Shown: positions 1-7,915 of the stretch, one piece after another
Numbering within the stretch: the first letter of the stretch is position 1
Layout of the letters: every line of letters starts with the position of its first letter
Notes under the pieces: model-generated
Told to the model about the DNA's origin: nothing
What the model saw: only the letters and a program-made list of their open reading frames with translations
Databases searched by the model: none
DNA from: Desulfacinum sp.
Lineage (GTDB): Bacteria; Desulfobacterota; Syntrophobacteria; Syntrophobacterales; DSM-9756
DNA: 64,000 nt
Assembly (NCBI GenBank): GCA_014359885.1
Contig: JACIYN010000006.1
Span: 100,751-164,750, forward strand
Direction of reading: 5' to 3'
Position numbers and translations under genes: made by a program

Positions 1-1
1 G

Positions 2-952
2 TATTCTTCCGAGGACGTGAACCTGAACGCGCTGCCCATCTTCCACTGCGCCCAGCGCGACGTCTTCCTCACGCCCTTCCTGTGGCTGGGGGCCACCAAC
101 GTGCTGCTTCCCACGGCCGATGTGCCCACCGTCCTGGAACAGATCGAAAGACACCGGGCCACGGTCTTTTTCGCCCCGCCCACGGTCTGGATCGGGCTCT
201 TGCGCCATCCCGACTTCGAAAAGAGGGATCTTTCTTCGGTGCAGAAGGGCTACTACGGCGCCTCCATCATGCCCGTGGAGATCCTCAAGGAGATCCAGCG
301 GCGGCTGCCGTCCTGCCGGCGTCTCTACAACTACTACGGCCAGACGGAGCTTTCCCCGTACCACACGATCCTCAAACCCGCCGACCAGCTCACCAAGCCG
401 GGTTCCGCCGGCATGGGCGGCCTCAACATGGAAACCACCCTCCTGGACGACCTGTGCCGGCCCGTGGAAGTACCGGGTGTTCCCGGCGAAATTTGCGGCC
501 GCGGCCCCCATGTGATGCTCATGTACTTCAAGGATCCGGAAAAGACCGAGGAGGCCATGGCCGGCGGCTGGTTCCATTCGGGGGATGTGGGCGTCCTGGA
601 CGGGGACCGCTACATCACGGTGGTGGACCGAAAGAAGGACATGGTGAAGACGGGCGGCGAAAACGTGTCCACCCGGGAGGTGGAGGAGGTGATCTACACG
701 GATCCGCGGGTGTCGGAGGTGGCGGTGATCGGCGTGCCCCATCCCAAGTGGGTGGAGGCGGTGACGGCCATCGTGGTGCCCAAGGCGGGCGAGACCGTGA
801 CGGAAGAGGAGATCATCGCCCTGTGCAAGCGGGAGTTGGCCGGCTTCAAGGTGCCCAAGGCCGTGGTGGTGGTGGAGGCCCTTCCCAGGACCCCCACGGG
901 AAAGATCCTCAAGCGCGACCTGCGAAAGCACTACAACGATCTTTTCCGCTGA
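2..952 (+). CDS. Acyl-CoA synthetase (AMP-binding), C-terminal part
   Basis: This is an ATP-dependent acyl-CoA ligase of the adenylate-forming superfamily, truncated by the window edge: the frame is open from base 2, so the N-terminal P-loop is missing. Visible are YNYYGQTE (motif A5), GWFHSGDVGVLDGDRY (A7 with the ATP-ribose Asp), VVDRKKDMVKTGGENV (hinge A8) and the C-terminal catalytic lysine in PRTPTGKILKRDL. It would activate a carboxylic acid to its CoA ester in the cytoplasm. The substrate cannot be read from the sequence; long-chain or aryl acids are typical of the family. No gene follows closely on the same strand. Confidence 0.9.
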   Translation, partial: YSSEDVNLNALPIFHCAQRDVFLTPFLWLGATNVLLPTADVPTVLEQIERHRATVFFAPPTVWIGLLRHPDFEKRDLSSVQKGYYGASIMPVEILKEIQRRLPSCRRLYNYYGQTELSPYHTILKPADQLTKPGSAGMGGLNMETTLLDDLCRPVEVPGVPGEICGRGPHVMLMYFKDPEKTEEAMAGGWFHSGDVGVLDGDRYITVVDRKKDMVKTGGENVSTREVEEVIYTDPRVSEVAVIGVPHPKWVEAVTAIVVPKAGETVTEEEIIALCKRELAGFKVPKAVVVVEALPRTPTGKILKRDLRKHYNDLFR

Positions 953-1109
953 CGGCATGCAGGCGTTGGCATCCGGCGGCCTTCCGGCCCCTCGGCCGGG
1001 GCCGCCTCTCCGCCCGCTCAACGTGCCCAGGCTCTTGCGCTCGGCAACAGCCGGTCTCTTGCGCAGTGAGCCAAGGGGCGGCAGCGGTATTGGGGCCGCA
1101 ACGCGATTC

Positions 1110-1541
1110 CTAAAAACGCAATAGATGAACTTCCGGGAAGTGGTCCCGCACGGCTCTGACCAATTTTTTGTCAGCGGTCCAGAGTTCGGTTCCGAGGCGT
1201 CGAGAGAGGGCTAGATAATGAGCATCGTAGGTGGCTGAAAGGCGCATCTGGCGGGAAATCTGAAGGGCTTCCTCATGAAGGATCGGATCTGTAAAGAGCC
1301 TGATGCCGAGGGACAAGGCAATTTGCAGGAGCGCCTCTGCTTCGTCGGTGTTGAGGTAACCGTGCCGTTCGTACCGGTGCAAAACATTGGTGATTTCGTA
1401 ATGAACCAGTGCAGGCGCAACGGGTCTTCGTCCCGCATCCTTCCATGAACGCCACAGCTGTGCTGCGTGGGATTCGGGCCCTTCGCTGAGCACCAGTCGG
1501 AGCACGAAACTAGCGTCCACGCAGACCCAATATCTGGGCAT
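1110..1541 (-). CDS. PIN-domain toxin (VapC-like RNase)
   Basis: A 143-residue PIN-domain protein, probably the endoribonuclease toxin of a type II toxin-antitoxin pair. The acidic residues of the fold are visible: Asp in CVDASFVL near the start, Glu in PALVHYEITN, and the two Asp of YDAHYLAL and LWTADKKL. I chose the ATG at 1541 (protein start MPRYWVC) because it has a strong upstream AGAGGAACGGG. A longer frame would run deep into the antitoxin. The gene overlaps the 3' end of the Phd-type gene by 32 bp, which implies translational coupling. Confidence 0.85.
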   Translation of the reverse strand: MPRYWVCVDASFVLRLVLSEGPESHAAQLWRSWKDAGRRPVAPALVHYEITNVLHRYERHGYLNTDEAEALLQIALSLGIRLFTDPILHEEALQISRQMRLSATYDAHYLALSRRLGTELWTADKKLVRAVRDHFPEVHLLRF

Positions 1542-1824
1542 CCCGTTCCTCTCTTGCCTGTTTGAGGACCTCCTCTGGAGGAGGGATCGGATCACCGCCA
1601 CGTCGTGCCAGGATCCGGCGGTTCAAGACAAAGATGTCTTCCAACGTTTTTTCGTAATCGACGGCATGTTGGCCGGTGAGACGGTCGTATTCTTCTGCGG
1701 ACATGATGACCACGCTGGGGCGTCCCTTCCTTTCTACGATGAAGGTTTCCCCGTTCGTCTCGGCGCGGCGCAAAACCTCCCCAAAACGGTCTCTCGCCTC
1801 TCGTGCAGTGAGGACATGGGGCAT
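1510..1824 (-). CDS. Phd/YefM-family antitoxin
   Basis: A 104-residue antitoxin. The N-terminal half has the Phd/YefM DNA-binding fold pattern (TAREARDRFGEVLRRAE, then VERKGRPSVVIMSAEEYDRL). The C-terminal half, about residues 55-104, is charged and probably wraps the toxin. An upstream GGAGGG supports the ATG. It is the first gene of a two-gene operon with the PIN toxin, so it probably autorepresses the promoter at 1871-1898. It is somewhat longer than typical Phd proteins (about 80 residues). Confidence 0.85.
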   Translation of the reverse strand: MPHVLTAREARDRFGEVLRRAETNGETFIVERKGRPSVVIMSAEEYDRLTGQHAVDYEKTLEDIFVLNRRILARRGGDPIPPPEEVLKQAREERDAQILGLRGR

Positions 1825-1870
1825 CTTGTCCCTCCACGGTGTTCTAAGGACAGTCGTTTAATTTTTCTTA

Positions 1871-1898
1871 ATATTACTCTGCCGACGGAACCAGGCAA
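1871..1898 (-). promoter_or_regulatory. Putative sigma-70 promoter of the Phd/PIN operon
   Basis: On the minus strand, TTGCCT, a 16-bp spacer, then TAATAT, about 45 bp before the antitoxin ATG in an unusually AT-rich stretch. This is pattern matching only. Confidence 0.5.
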
Positions 1899-1931
1899 CA
1901 GAGCATTCTGTTGCCCCTGTTTCACCAAGCT

Positions 1932-1977
1932 CCCTTATCCCATACCCCCTATCCCCTATCCCTTTCCCTACCGCCCC
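1932..1977 (-). repeat. Heptamer array A1 (GGGATAG type)
   Basis: A C-rich 7-bp-period run whose minus-strand reading is GGGATAG/GGGGGTA units. It directly follows the stop codon of the reverse-strand zinc-ribbon gene, in that gene's sense orientation. Confidence 0.7.
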
Positions 1978-3234
1978 TCACAATCGTCGTCCCCACCGCA
2001 GCGCGTTCCTGGGAAGGGCGCAGCCCAGCTCGTCCTGGATCCATTCGGCGCCCAGGGGGTGAAGAGGCAGGAACAGCAGGCGCTTGCCCCGGAAGGCGAA
2101 CCGGGCGCCGCGGATTCGCGGGAATAAATCCTCCTTGGCGGTCGCTACGGCGCCCAGCAGGATGGGCGTGAACTGGAAGGCTTCCACGGCCGGAAGGGTC
2201 ACGGGGTAGAGTCCGTTCCGGGGCGCCTTGCTCCGCGTAGGATAATCGGGCTGGGCCACGGTGGCGAAGCGCGCCAGCCGAAGCAGGTGCTTGGGAGACA
2301 CCTTGAAGGCGGGCACCACGAAACGGAAGGGGCGGGATGCCGCCTCCGGAGGGATCCGTCGGGGGATGTTGGCCAGGCGCACGAAGTCGCCCACGGTTTC
2401 CAGAGGCAGTCCCCCGCAGGAAATGTCCAACTCCCAGAAGGGAACCCAGGCGGCGCCCGGCAAATCGTTGTGGGAAAAGGATGCCTCCACGCGCTGAAAG
2501 CCCGTGGGCCCCATTTCCCAGAAGGAATCGCAGTTGCGGCAGAAAAGGACCAGCGTGTCCCGGTCCCCTTCCAGGTCGTCGCCGCAATGGGGGCAGAGCG
2601 TGGGCCGGAAGACCGGCGGGGAGGGCGAAGGGGCGGGCCGGGGAGGTTCCACCGGGACTTCGGGCGGGATCGCGCCCGGGGAGATCCTTCGGCCCGTCAC
2701 GGCATCCACCCACGCGCCGTCTTCCCGGAAGACGGGGCTGTGGATCAGGCTCAGGGTCTCGCCGATGAAGGCCTGGAAGAAGGGCTTTCCGGAAGTTGCC
2801 TTGAGGCGCCCCCTGAGGCCGTGTCCCAGCCGTTTCAGGAATTCCTTTCGAAGGACAGAGGCGGCGAGAAAGCGGCCGGGGCTTTCCGGCCCGGCAAAGC
2901 GCAGCGGAAGGGCCTGGGGCCGCAGCCCCAGGGAGCAGGGAAGGCCGGGGAGATCATCGGCGGCGCAGGCGCTGGTGTCCAGAACGCGGTGGACCACCCG
3001 GTCCCCGTCCAGGGCGAAGACCAGGCCGCGGAATCGCCAGTAGGGGACCAGCAGCAGGTCCTTGCGGGCGTGGGCGGGGGCGGGCGGCAGCACGTAGGAA
3101 AAATGGGGCCGCTGGTCCACGAAGAGGCGCACCCGGCAGAAGGGGCACTGGAGGATCCGGTCCGTCTCCTCCAGGACCACGGTGCCTCCGCACTGGGGGC
3201 ACGATTGGTGGATCTGGAAACTAGAGCCGTTCAC
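1978..3234 (-). CDS. Double zinc-ribbon protein, SPFH partner
   Basis: A 418-residue protein of unknown function. It has two zinc-ribbon motifs: CPQCGG...CPFCRV near residues 12-34, and CPHCGDDLEG...CRNCDSFW near residues 212-238. Between and after them lie hydrophobic and aromatic-rich segments without a clear membrane helix. The start is GTG at 3234, inside the last codons of the SPFH gene (14-bp overlap), so translation is probably coupled. Pairing with a zinc-ribbon SPFH protein suggests a shared membrane-associated complex. I recognise no enzyme motif. The gene ends at heptamer array A1. Confidence 0.75.
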   Translation of the reverse strand: MNGSSFQIHQSCPQCGGTVVLEETDRILQCPFCRVRLFVDQRPHFSYVLPPAPAHARKDLLLVPYWRFRGLVFALDGDRVVHRVLDTSACAADDLPGLPCSLGLRPQALPLRFAGPESPGRFLAASVLRKEFLKRLGHGLRGRLKATSGKPFFQAFIGETLSLIHSPVFREDGAWVDAVTGRRISPGAIPPEVPVEPPRPAPSPSPPVFRPTLCPHCGDDLEGDRDTLVLFCRNCDSFWEMGPTGFQRVEASFSHNDLPGAAWVPFWELDISCGGLPLETVGDFVRLANIPRRIPPEAASRPFRFVVPAFKVSPKHLLRLARFATVAQPDYPTRSKAPRNGLYPVTLPAVEAFQFTPILLGAVATAKEDLFPRIRGARFAFRGKRLLFLPLHPLGAEWIQDELGCALPRNALRWGRRL

Positions 3235-4369
3235 CGCACTGGTCGCAGAAGGCGGCCTGCGGCAGGTTCACGGCCCCGCAGTTGCCGCACGTCTTTTCCC
3301 GGGGTTTTTCGGCCACCCCGTTGCCGCACCGGGGGCAGAACCGCGCGTTGGGCGGCACGTTCTTGCCGCAGTAGGGGCATTGGTCGAAGACCACCAGGTG
3401 GTGACCGCAAAAGGGACAAAAGCGCGCATCCTCCGGAACACTCCGGCCGCAGTCGGGGCAGGCGGCACCGGGTGGCTGAGGGCCTCCCGGGGACGGGGTT
3501 TCCTTTCCCGGATCCGGCGCGTCCTGGGCCAAGGCGCGGCCCAGAAGGCCCGGCATCATGAAGGCCAGTCCCAGCCCGGCGCCCTCTCCGGCGGCTCCCG
3601 GGTTTTCCGCCGCCTTTTCCAGGGCCGTGGCCGCCTTGAGCTTCAGGAGCTTGTTCAGGTCGTCGAAGAGCCCCAGCTTGCTCCGGTCGTCCATGGCCTG
3701 CTGGACCTCGGGCGGCGGCGTGATGGCGTTGATGTAGAGATGGGTGAGCGACATGCCGAAGTGGGCCAGGTCTTCGGCCAGGCGGGCCCGGAGTCGTTCA
3801 GCCCACTGGTCGTAGCGGCCGGGAAGGTCCAGGATGGTGGTGAGCTCTTCCCCCATGAAGTCGTTGAGGCGCGAGACGATCACGCGGCTCAGGTACTCCT
3901 CCACGTCTTCCGTGGAGAAGCGGCCCAGGGTGCCCGCCAGCCGGTTGATGAAGAGCAGGGGCTGCACGATGCGCACGTTGTAGATCCCGTGGGCGCGGAG
4001 CCGGATGAGTCCCAGCTCCTGGTCCTTGAAGGCCACGGGATCCCGGGTGCCCCACTTCAGGTTGGTGAAGACCTTGGTGTTGACGAAATAGACTTCGGCG
4101 CGCAGGGGGCTGGTGAAGGCCCAGGGAAGACTCAAGAGCTTCGTGAGGATCGGGATGTTGGCCGTTTTCAGGGTGTGGCGCCCGGGGCCGAAGCCGTGCA
4201 CCGCCTTGCCTTGGTAGAAGAGCACGGCCGCCTGGCTTTCCCGCACGGTGAGTTGTGCGCCGAACTTGATCTCGCCGGAACCTTCCTCGGGGATGCGGTG
4301 GAGCATCTCCCGGCCGGTGGGGTCAAACCATTCGATGACTTCCAGGAAGACAAGGTTGTTAGTGCCCAT
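3221..4369 (-). CDS. SPFH (stomatin/prohibitin-like) domain protein with C-terminal zinc ribbons
   Basis: A 382-residue YdjI-like SPFH protein. Residues about 20-245 form the SPFH/band-7 region (for example KAVHGFGPGRHTLKTANIP and GEELTTILDLPGRYDQWAE). A Gly/Ala-rich linker follows. The last 90 residues carry several CxxC pairs (CPDCGR...CPFCGH, CPYCGK...CPRCGN, CGNCGA...CDQCGE), meaning double-zinc-ribbon modules. There is no N-terminal transmembrane helix. AAGGA precedes the ATG. The family is thought to assemble at membranes; the specific role here is unknown. The next gene in the operon also carries zinc ribbons. Confidence 0.85.
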   Translation of the reverse strand: MGTNNLVFLEVIEWFDPTGREMLHRIPEEGSGEIKFGAQLTVRESQAAVLFYQGKAVHGFGPGRHTLKTANIPILTKLLSLPWAFTSPLRAEVYFVNTKVFTNLKWGTRDPVAFKDQELGLIRLRAHGIYNVRIVQPLLFINRLAGTLGRFSTEDVEEYLSRVIVSRLNDFMGEELTTILDLPGRYDQWAERLRARLAEDLAHFGMSLTHLYINAITPPPEVQQAMDDRSKLGLFDDLNKLLKLKAATALEKAAENPGAAGEGAGLGLAFMMPGLLGRALAQDAPDPGKETPSPGGPQPPGAACPDCGRSVPEDARFCPFCGHHLVVFDQCPYCGKNVPPNARFCPRCGNGVAEKPREKTCGNCGAVNLPQAAFCDQCGERL

Positions 4370-4705
4370 GAGCCGTCCTTTCGCGGAGTTTTTGGGGATC
4401 CGATCCTCTTAACGGCAGATCCGCCCGATCCCTTGACAAAAAAGAGCGCGCTTCACCGTTCCGTCCCTGCGAAAGGAGGGTTTCCTGGGCAAAGGCGGAC
4501 CCATGGCGGACTGCTTTGCAACTGGGAAGGGGGCGGAGCCCTGCAGCCAGGAGATGAGGCAGCTGGAACACCCGAAACGGGCTCTTACATGGATGCACCG
4601 GGGACGCGCTCATCATCACGATCGTTGGGACGACGAAAAGAGAAGAGCGAATGGCGGGTGCCGACGGAAGGGGAAAACAAGAAGACGGTGCCGGCGTGCG
4701 GGTCT
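4370..4705. other. Intergenic stretch without a supportable gene
   Basis: About 335 bp between the SPFH gene start and the end of the coiled-coil triplet. Open frames here are short and lack family features. A plus-strand TTGACA near 4434 has no gene after it. I see no repeat element. Confidence 0.5.
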
Positions 4706-5215
4706 TCAGAGCACCCCTTTGGGGGGCAGGAGCTTTTCGATGAGGGATTTGACAAAATCCAGGTCCCGGCCCTGTTTTTCCTGGATGGTCTCCAGCCGGG
4801 TCAGTCGCCGGTGCATCTGCCACTGCAGTCGAAGCACGAACCCCAGGATCACCAGGGCGATGGTGATAAAAAGCCCGAGAGTCCACTGCAGGGTGTCGAA
4901 TCGGGCGTTCATTTCCGAACGGAGATCGTCGATGCGTTTGTTCAATCGGATGTCCACTTCATCGATGCGCTTGTTGAGGGATCCGTCCAGTGCATCCATT
5001 CGCTTGTTCAGAGATCTTTCCAGCGCGTCCATGCGATTGCTCAGGGATCGGTCCAGCGCATCGATCCGGGCTTCCAGGGACCGTTGACCTTCCTCCAGCC
5101 GGGAAAGGCGCTCCACGATTTCCCGGTCCGTGATGCGCGGCGCGGTTTCCACCGCGTTCCCGATCCCGGGCCCCAGAAGAACGAAAAGGAGTACGACGGG
5201 AAGGACTCTCTTCAT
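4706..5215 (-). CDS. Coiled-coil membrane protein, third tandem paralogue
   Basis: A 169-residue protein with four parts: a signal-like hydrophobic N-terminus ending near GNAVETAP; a conserved DREIVERLSRLEEGQRSLEA segment; a hendecad (11-residue) coiled coil with five units such as RMDALERSLNK; and a single membrane helix (WTLGLFITIALVILGFVLRL). A charged tail ending LLPPKGVL follows. The tail and membrane helix are almost identical to the two upstream paralogues; only the number of hendecads differs. It probably forms an oligomeric stalk between membrane and periplasm or cytoplasm. Function unknown. Confidence 0.75.
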   Translation of the reverse strand: MKRVLPVVLLFVLLGPGIGNAVETAPRITDREIVERLSRLEEGQRSLEARIDALDRSLSNRMDALERSLNKRMDALDGSLNKRIDEVDIRLNKRIDDLRSEMNARFDTLQWTLGLFITIALVILGFVLRLQWQMHRRLTRLETIQEKQGRDLDFVKSLIEKLLPPKGVL

Positions 5216-5236
5216 ATTGGGCTCCCTGCATGGTTT

Positions 5237-5647
5237 TCAGAGCACCCCCTTGGGGGGCAGGAGCTTTTCGATGAGGGATTTGACAAAATCCAGGTCCCGG
5301 CCCTGCTTTTCCTGGATGGTTTCCAGTCGGGTCAGGCGCCGGTGCATCTGCCACTGCAGTCGAAGCACGAACCCCAGGATCACCAGGGCGATGGTGATGA
5401 AAAGCCCGAGAGTCCACTGCAGCGTGTCGAATCGGGCGTTCATTTCCGCGCGGAGATCGTCGATGCGCTTGTTCAAAGATCTTTCCAGCCCGTCGAGCCG
5501 CGCTTCCAGGGACCGTTGTCCTTCCTCCAGCCGGGAAAGCCGCTCCACGATTTCCCGGTCCGTAATTCGCGGTGCGGTCTCCACCGCGTTCCCGATCCCG
5601 GGCGCCAGAAGAGCGAGAAGGAGTACGACGGGAAGGATTTTCTTCAT
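5237..5647 (-). CDS. Coiled-coil membrane protein, second tandem paralogue
   Basis: A 136-residue copy of the same family and the shortest of the three, with only two hendecads (RLDGLERSLNK, RIDDLRAEMNA) between the conserved N-terminal segment and the membrane helix. The start context and the 21-bp gap to the next paralogue are near-copies of the preceding junction. This shows that the whole gene plus spacer was duplicated. Confidence 0.75.
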   Translation of the reverse strand: MKKILPVVLLLALLAPGIGNAVETAPRITDREIVERLSRLEEGQRSLEARLDGLERSLNKRIDDLRAEMNARFDTLQWTLGLFITIALVILGFVLRLQWQMHRRLTRLETIQEKQGRDLDFVKSLIEKLLPPKGVL

Positions 5648-5668
5648 ACTGGGCTCCCTGCATGGTTT

Positions 5669-6133
5669 TCAGAGCACCCCCTTGGGGGGCAGGAGCTTTT
5701 CGATGAGGGATTTGACAAAATCCAGGTCCCGACCCTGTTTTTCCTGGATGGTCTCCAGCCGGGTCAGGCGCCGGTGCATCTGCCACTGCAGTCGAAGCAC
5801 GAACCCCAGGATCACCAGGGCGATGGTGATGAAAAGCCCGAGAGTCCACTGCAGCGTGTCGAATCGGGCGTTCATCCCTTCGAATCGGGCGTTCATCTCC
5901 GAACGGAGATCGTCGATGCGCTTGTTCAATCGGGTGTCCACTTCATCGATCCGCTTGTTGAGGGATCGGTCCAGCGCATCGATCCGGGCTTCCAGAGACC
6001 GTTGACCTTCCTCCAGCCGGGAAAGCCGCTCCACGATTTCCCGGTCCGTGATGCGCGGCGCGGTTTCCACCGCGTTCCCGATCCCGGACACCAGCAGAAC
6101 AAAAAGTAACGTGAGGGCGAGTCCTTTCTTCAT
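5669..6133 (-). CDS. Coiled-coil membrane protein, first tandem paralogue
   Basis: A 154-residue founder-position gene of the triplet on the minus strand. It has a signal-like N-terminus (LTLLFVLLVSGIGNA), three hendecads plus a 7-residue insertion (RFEGMNA), the shared membrane helix and the LLPPKGVL tail. The three genes are co-directional with 21-bp spacers and probably one transcript. The nearest relative in the window is the reverse-strand gene at 25930, which shares the QWTLG motif at the membrane boundary. Confidence 0.75.
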   Translation of the reverse strand: MKKGLALTLLFVLLVSGIGNAVETAPRITDREIVERLSRLEEGQRSLEARIDALDRSLNKRIDEVDTRLNKRIDDLRSEMNARFEGMNARFDTLQWTLGLFITIALVILGFVLRLQWQMHRRLTRLETIQEKQGRDLDFVKSLIEKLLPPKGVL

Positions 6134-6260
6134 GCTGAGATCCCCCTGCGATACCGGTCCACTCCATCATAGCACAAGAGATCGGAAGAAAAAGCGCCAA
6201 AAGGCCGGGAAACACCCCGCGCCGTTCCACCTTTGCCCTGATTGGTTCCTGTCCGCCGTT

Positions 6261-6330
6261 TACCCCCGATCCCCCACCTTCTACCCCTTACTCCTTACCC
6301 CTTACTCCTTACTCCTCTACCCCCCCATCC
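6261..6330 (-). repeat. Heptamer array A2 (GGAGTAA/GGGGTAA type)
   Basis: 7-bp-period units read on the minus strand as GGAGTAA and GGGGTAA. It lies between divergent genes (starts at 6133 and 6442), unlike most arrays here, which follow stop codons. Confidence 0.7.
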
Positions 6331-6349
6331 CTTTCCACCCATCTTTTCC

Positions 6350-6379
6350 TTGACAAGGCGGGCAGAGTCTGCCAGGTAA
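6350..6379 (+). promoter_or_regulatory. Putative promoter of the acyl-CoA operon
   Basis: TTGACA at 6350-6355 and a weak -10 (AGGTAA) after 18 bp, directly abutting the palindrome at 6381. The arrangement suits a repressor that blocks the start site. Confidence 0.5.
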
Positions 6380-6380
6380 C

Positions 6381-6398
6381 TGAACGAGCGCTCGGTAA
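6381..6398 (+). promoter_or_regulatory. Palindromic operator, TetR type
   Basis: CGAGCGCTCG is a perfect 10-bp palindrome, with partial symmetry extending to TGAACGAGCGCTCGGTAA. It lies just downstream of the putative -10 and 44 bp before the first acyl-CoA gene. TetR-family repressors of acyl-CoA operons bind sites of this size and symmetry. Either TetR in the window (15710 or 22222) is a candidate; this is inference. Confidence 0.55.
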
Positions 6399-6441
6399 GA
6401 TTGTCCTCCCCTATTTTCCACCCGTGCCAAGGAGGTTTCCC

Positions 6442-7902
6442 ATGATTGGATTGACTGCCTACGGCGCCTACGTGCCCCGATACCGCCTGGAACGAAAAGC
6501 GGTGGCCAAGGCCATGGCCTGGATCAACCCCGCCGTCTGGGGACTGGCCGGAGGAGAAAAGGCCGTGGCCAACGTGGACGAAGACCCCATCACGCTGGCG
6601 GTGGCCGCCGTCCGAAACGCCGCCCACAACGCCCCCGATCCCCAATGCGGGGCCCTCTACGCGGCTTCCGTCACCTTCCCCTACGCGGAACGCCAGAACG
6701 CCGTCATCGCCCGCGAAGCCCTGAACCTTCCGGAAACCGCCGTCGCCCTGGACGTGACGGGGTCCACCCGGGCGGGCACGTCGGCCCTCCTGGCGGCGCT
6801 GAACCAGGTGGCGTCCGGGGCCGCTCGCCGGGCCTGGGTGGCCGCGGCCGACGTGCACCGAGCCAAGATGGGAAGCGCCGACGAGCTCTTGTTCGGCGAT
6901 GCCGGAGCCGCCTTGGCCGTGGGAACCGAGAATGTTCTGGCGGCCTTCGTGGGATCGTTCACCCTCACCGCGGACTTTCCCGGCCCTCTTCGGGAAACGG
7001 AAAAAAAGCTCCCGCGAAGCTGGGAGGAACGCTGGGTCCGGGACGAAGGCTACCTTTCCCTCATCCCCCGGGCCGTGGCCGCCTACGCCGAAAAGGCCCA
7101 CCTCACGCCGGAAAAGATCGCCGCCGTGATCTATCCGTGCCCGTATCCGCGGGAACACGCCGCCATCGGAAAGCGCCTGGGCCTTCCGCCGGAAAAGGTG
7201 GCCGATCCCCTGGCCGCCCAGGTGGGGGACACCGGAACCGCCCATCCGCTCCTCATGCTCTGCCGCGCCCTGGAAACCGCCTCGCCGGGGGACCACCTGC
7301 TGGTGGTGGGGTTCGGAAACGGCGTGGACGTCCTCCACTTCCAGGCCACCGACGCCGTGGCGTCCTTTAAGCCCGCCAGGACCTTCGACGCGCTCCTGGC
7401 CCGCAAGGCGCCGCTGATTCCCTACGAAAAGGCGGTGGCCTTCCGGGAATTGGTTCCCGTGGAAACGGGCATCCGCGGGGAGTTCCAGGCGGAAACGCCC
7501 CTTTCCGTCCTGTGGCGGAACCGCCGGGCCGTCCTGGGCCTCCAGGGCACCCGCTGCACCCGGTGCGGCACGCCCCAGTTTCCCCCCCAGCGGATCTGCG
7601 CCGTGGGCGAATGCCAGGCCGTGGACGAAACGGAACCCTACCTCTTTTCCGACAAGCCCGCCCGGATCTTCAGCTACACGGGCGACAACCTGGCCTTCTC
7701 CCTGGATCCGCCCCAGATCTACGGGATCGTGGACTTCGACGAGGGCGGCCGCATGATGCTCGACTTCACCGACTGCACCCTGGAATCCCTCCGGGTGGAT
7801 CAGCCCGTGGAGCTGCACCTTCGCCGCAAGTACCACGATGCCCAGCGCGGCGTGCACACCTACTTCTGGAAGGCCGTTCCCATCGAAACACCGGGACAAT
7901 AA
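6442..7902 (+). CDS. HMG-CoA-synthase-like protein fused to a DUF35 (zinc ribbon/OB-fold) domain
   Basis: A 486-residue thiolase-superfamily protein. Residues 1 to about 350 look like HMG-CoA synthase. The C-terminal 130 residues are a DUF35 module with a rubredoxin-like ribbon (CTRCGTPQFPPQRIC) and an OB-fold. AAGGAGG precedes the ATG at 6442; an upstream in-frame start lacks this. In synthases the active site uses Glu, Cys and His. Here the Cys position is Thr109 (GSTRAGTSAL), the Glu position reads SVTFPYAE and the His position reads IYPCPYP, so catalysis as a synthase is unlikely. Its stop is 13 bp from the thiolase start. Separate HMGCS, DUF35 and thiolase proteins form a complex in archaea, so a channelling or scaffold role for the thiolase is plausible. 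Confidence 0.85.
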   Translation: MIGLTAYGAYVPRYRLERKAVAKAMAWINPAVWGLAGGEKAVANVDEDPITLAVAAVRNAAHNAPDPQCGALYAASVTFPYAERQNAVIAREALNLPETAVALDVTGSTRAGTSALLAALNQVASGAARRAWVAAADVHRAKMGSADELLFGDAGAALAVGTENVLAAFVGSFTLTADFPGPLRETEKKLPRSWEERWVRDEGYLSLIPRAVAAYAEKAHLTPEKIAAVIYPCPYPREHAAIGKRLGLPPEKVADPLAAQVGDTGTAHPLLMLCRALETASPGDHLLVVGFGNGVDVLHFQATDAVASFKPARTFDALLARKAPLIPYEKAVAFRELVPVETGIRGEFQAETPLSVLWRNRRAVLGLQGTRCTRCGTPQFPPQRICAVGECQAVDETEPYLFSDKPARIFSYTGDNLAFSLDPPQIYGIVDFDEGGRMMLDFTDCTLESLRVDQPVELHLRRKYHDAQRGVHTYFWKAVPIETPGQ

Positions 7903-7915
7903 GGAGGCGACGACC

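Noticed and set aside
3182..6109. Very long plus-strand open frame (975 codons) opposite the SPFH and coiled-coil genes
   Set aside because: It is antisense to well-supported genes, has no family motif, and is a by-product of GC-rich codon bias and tandem duplication.
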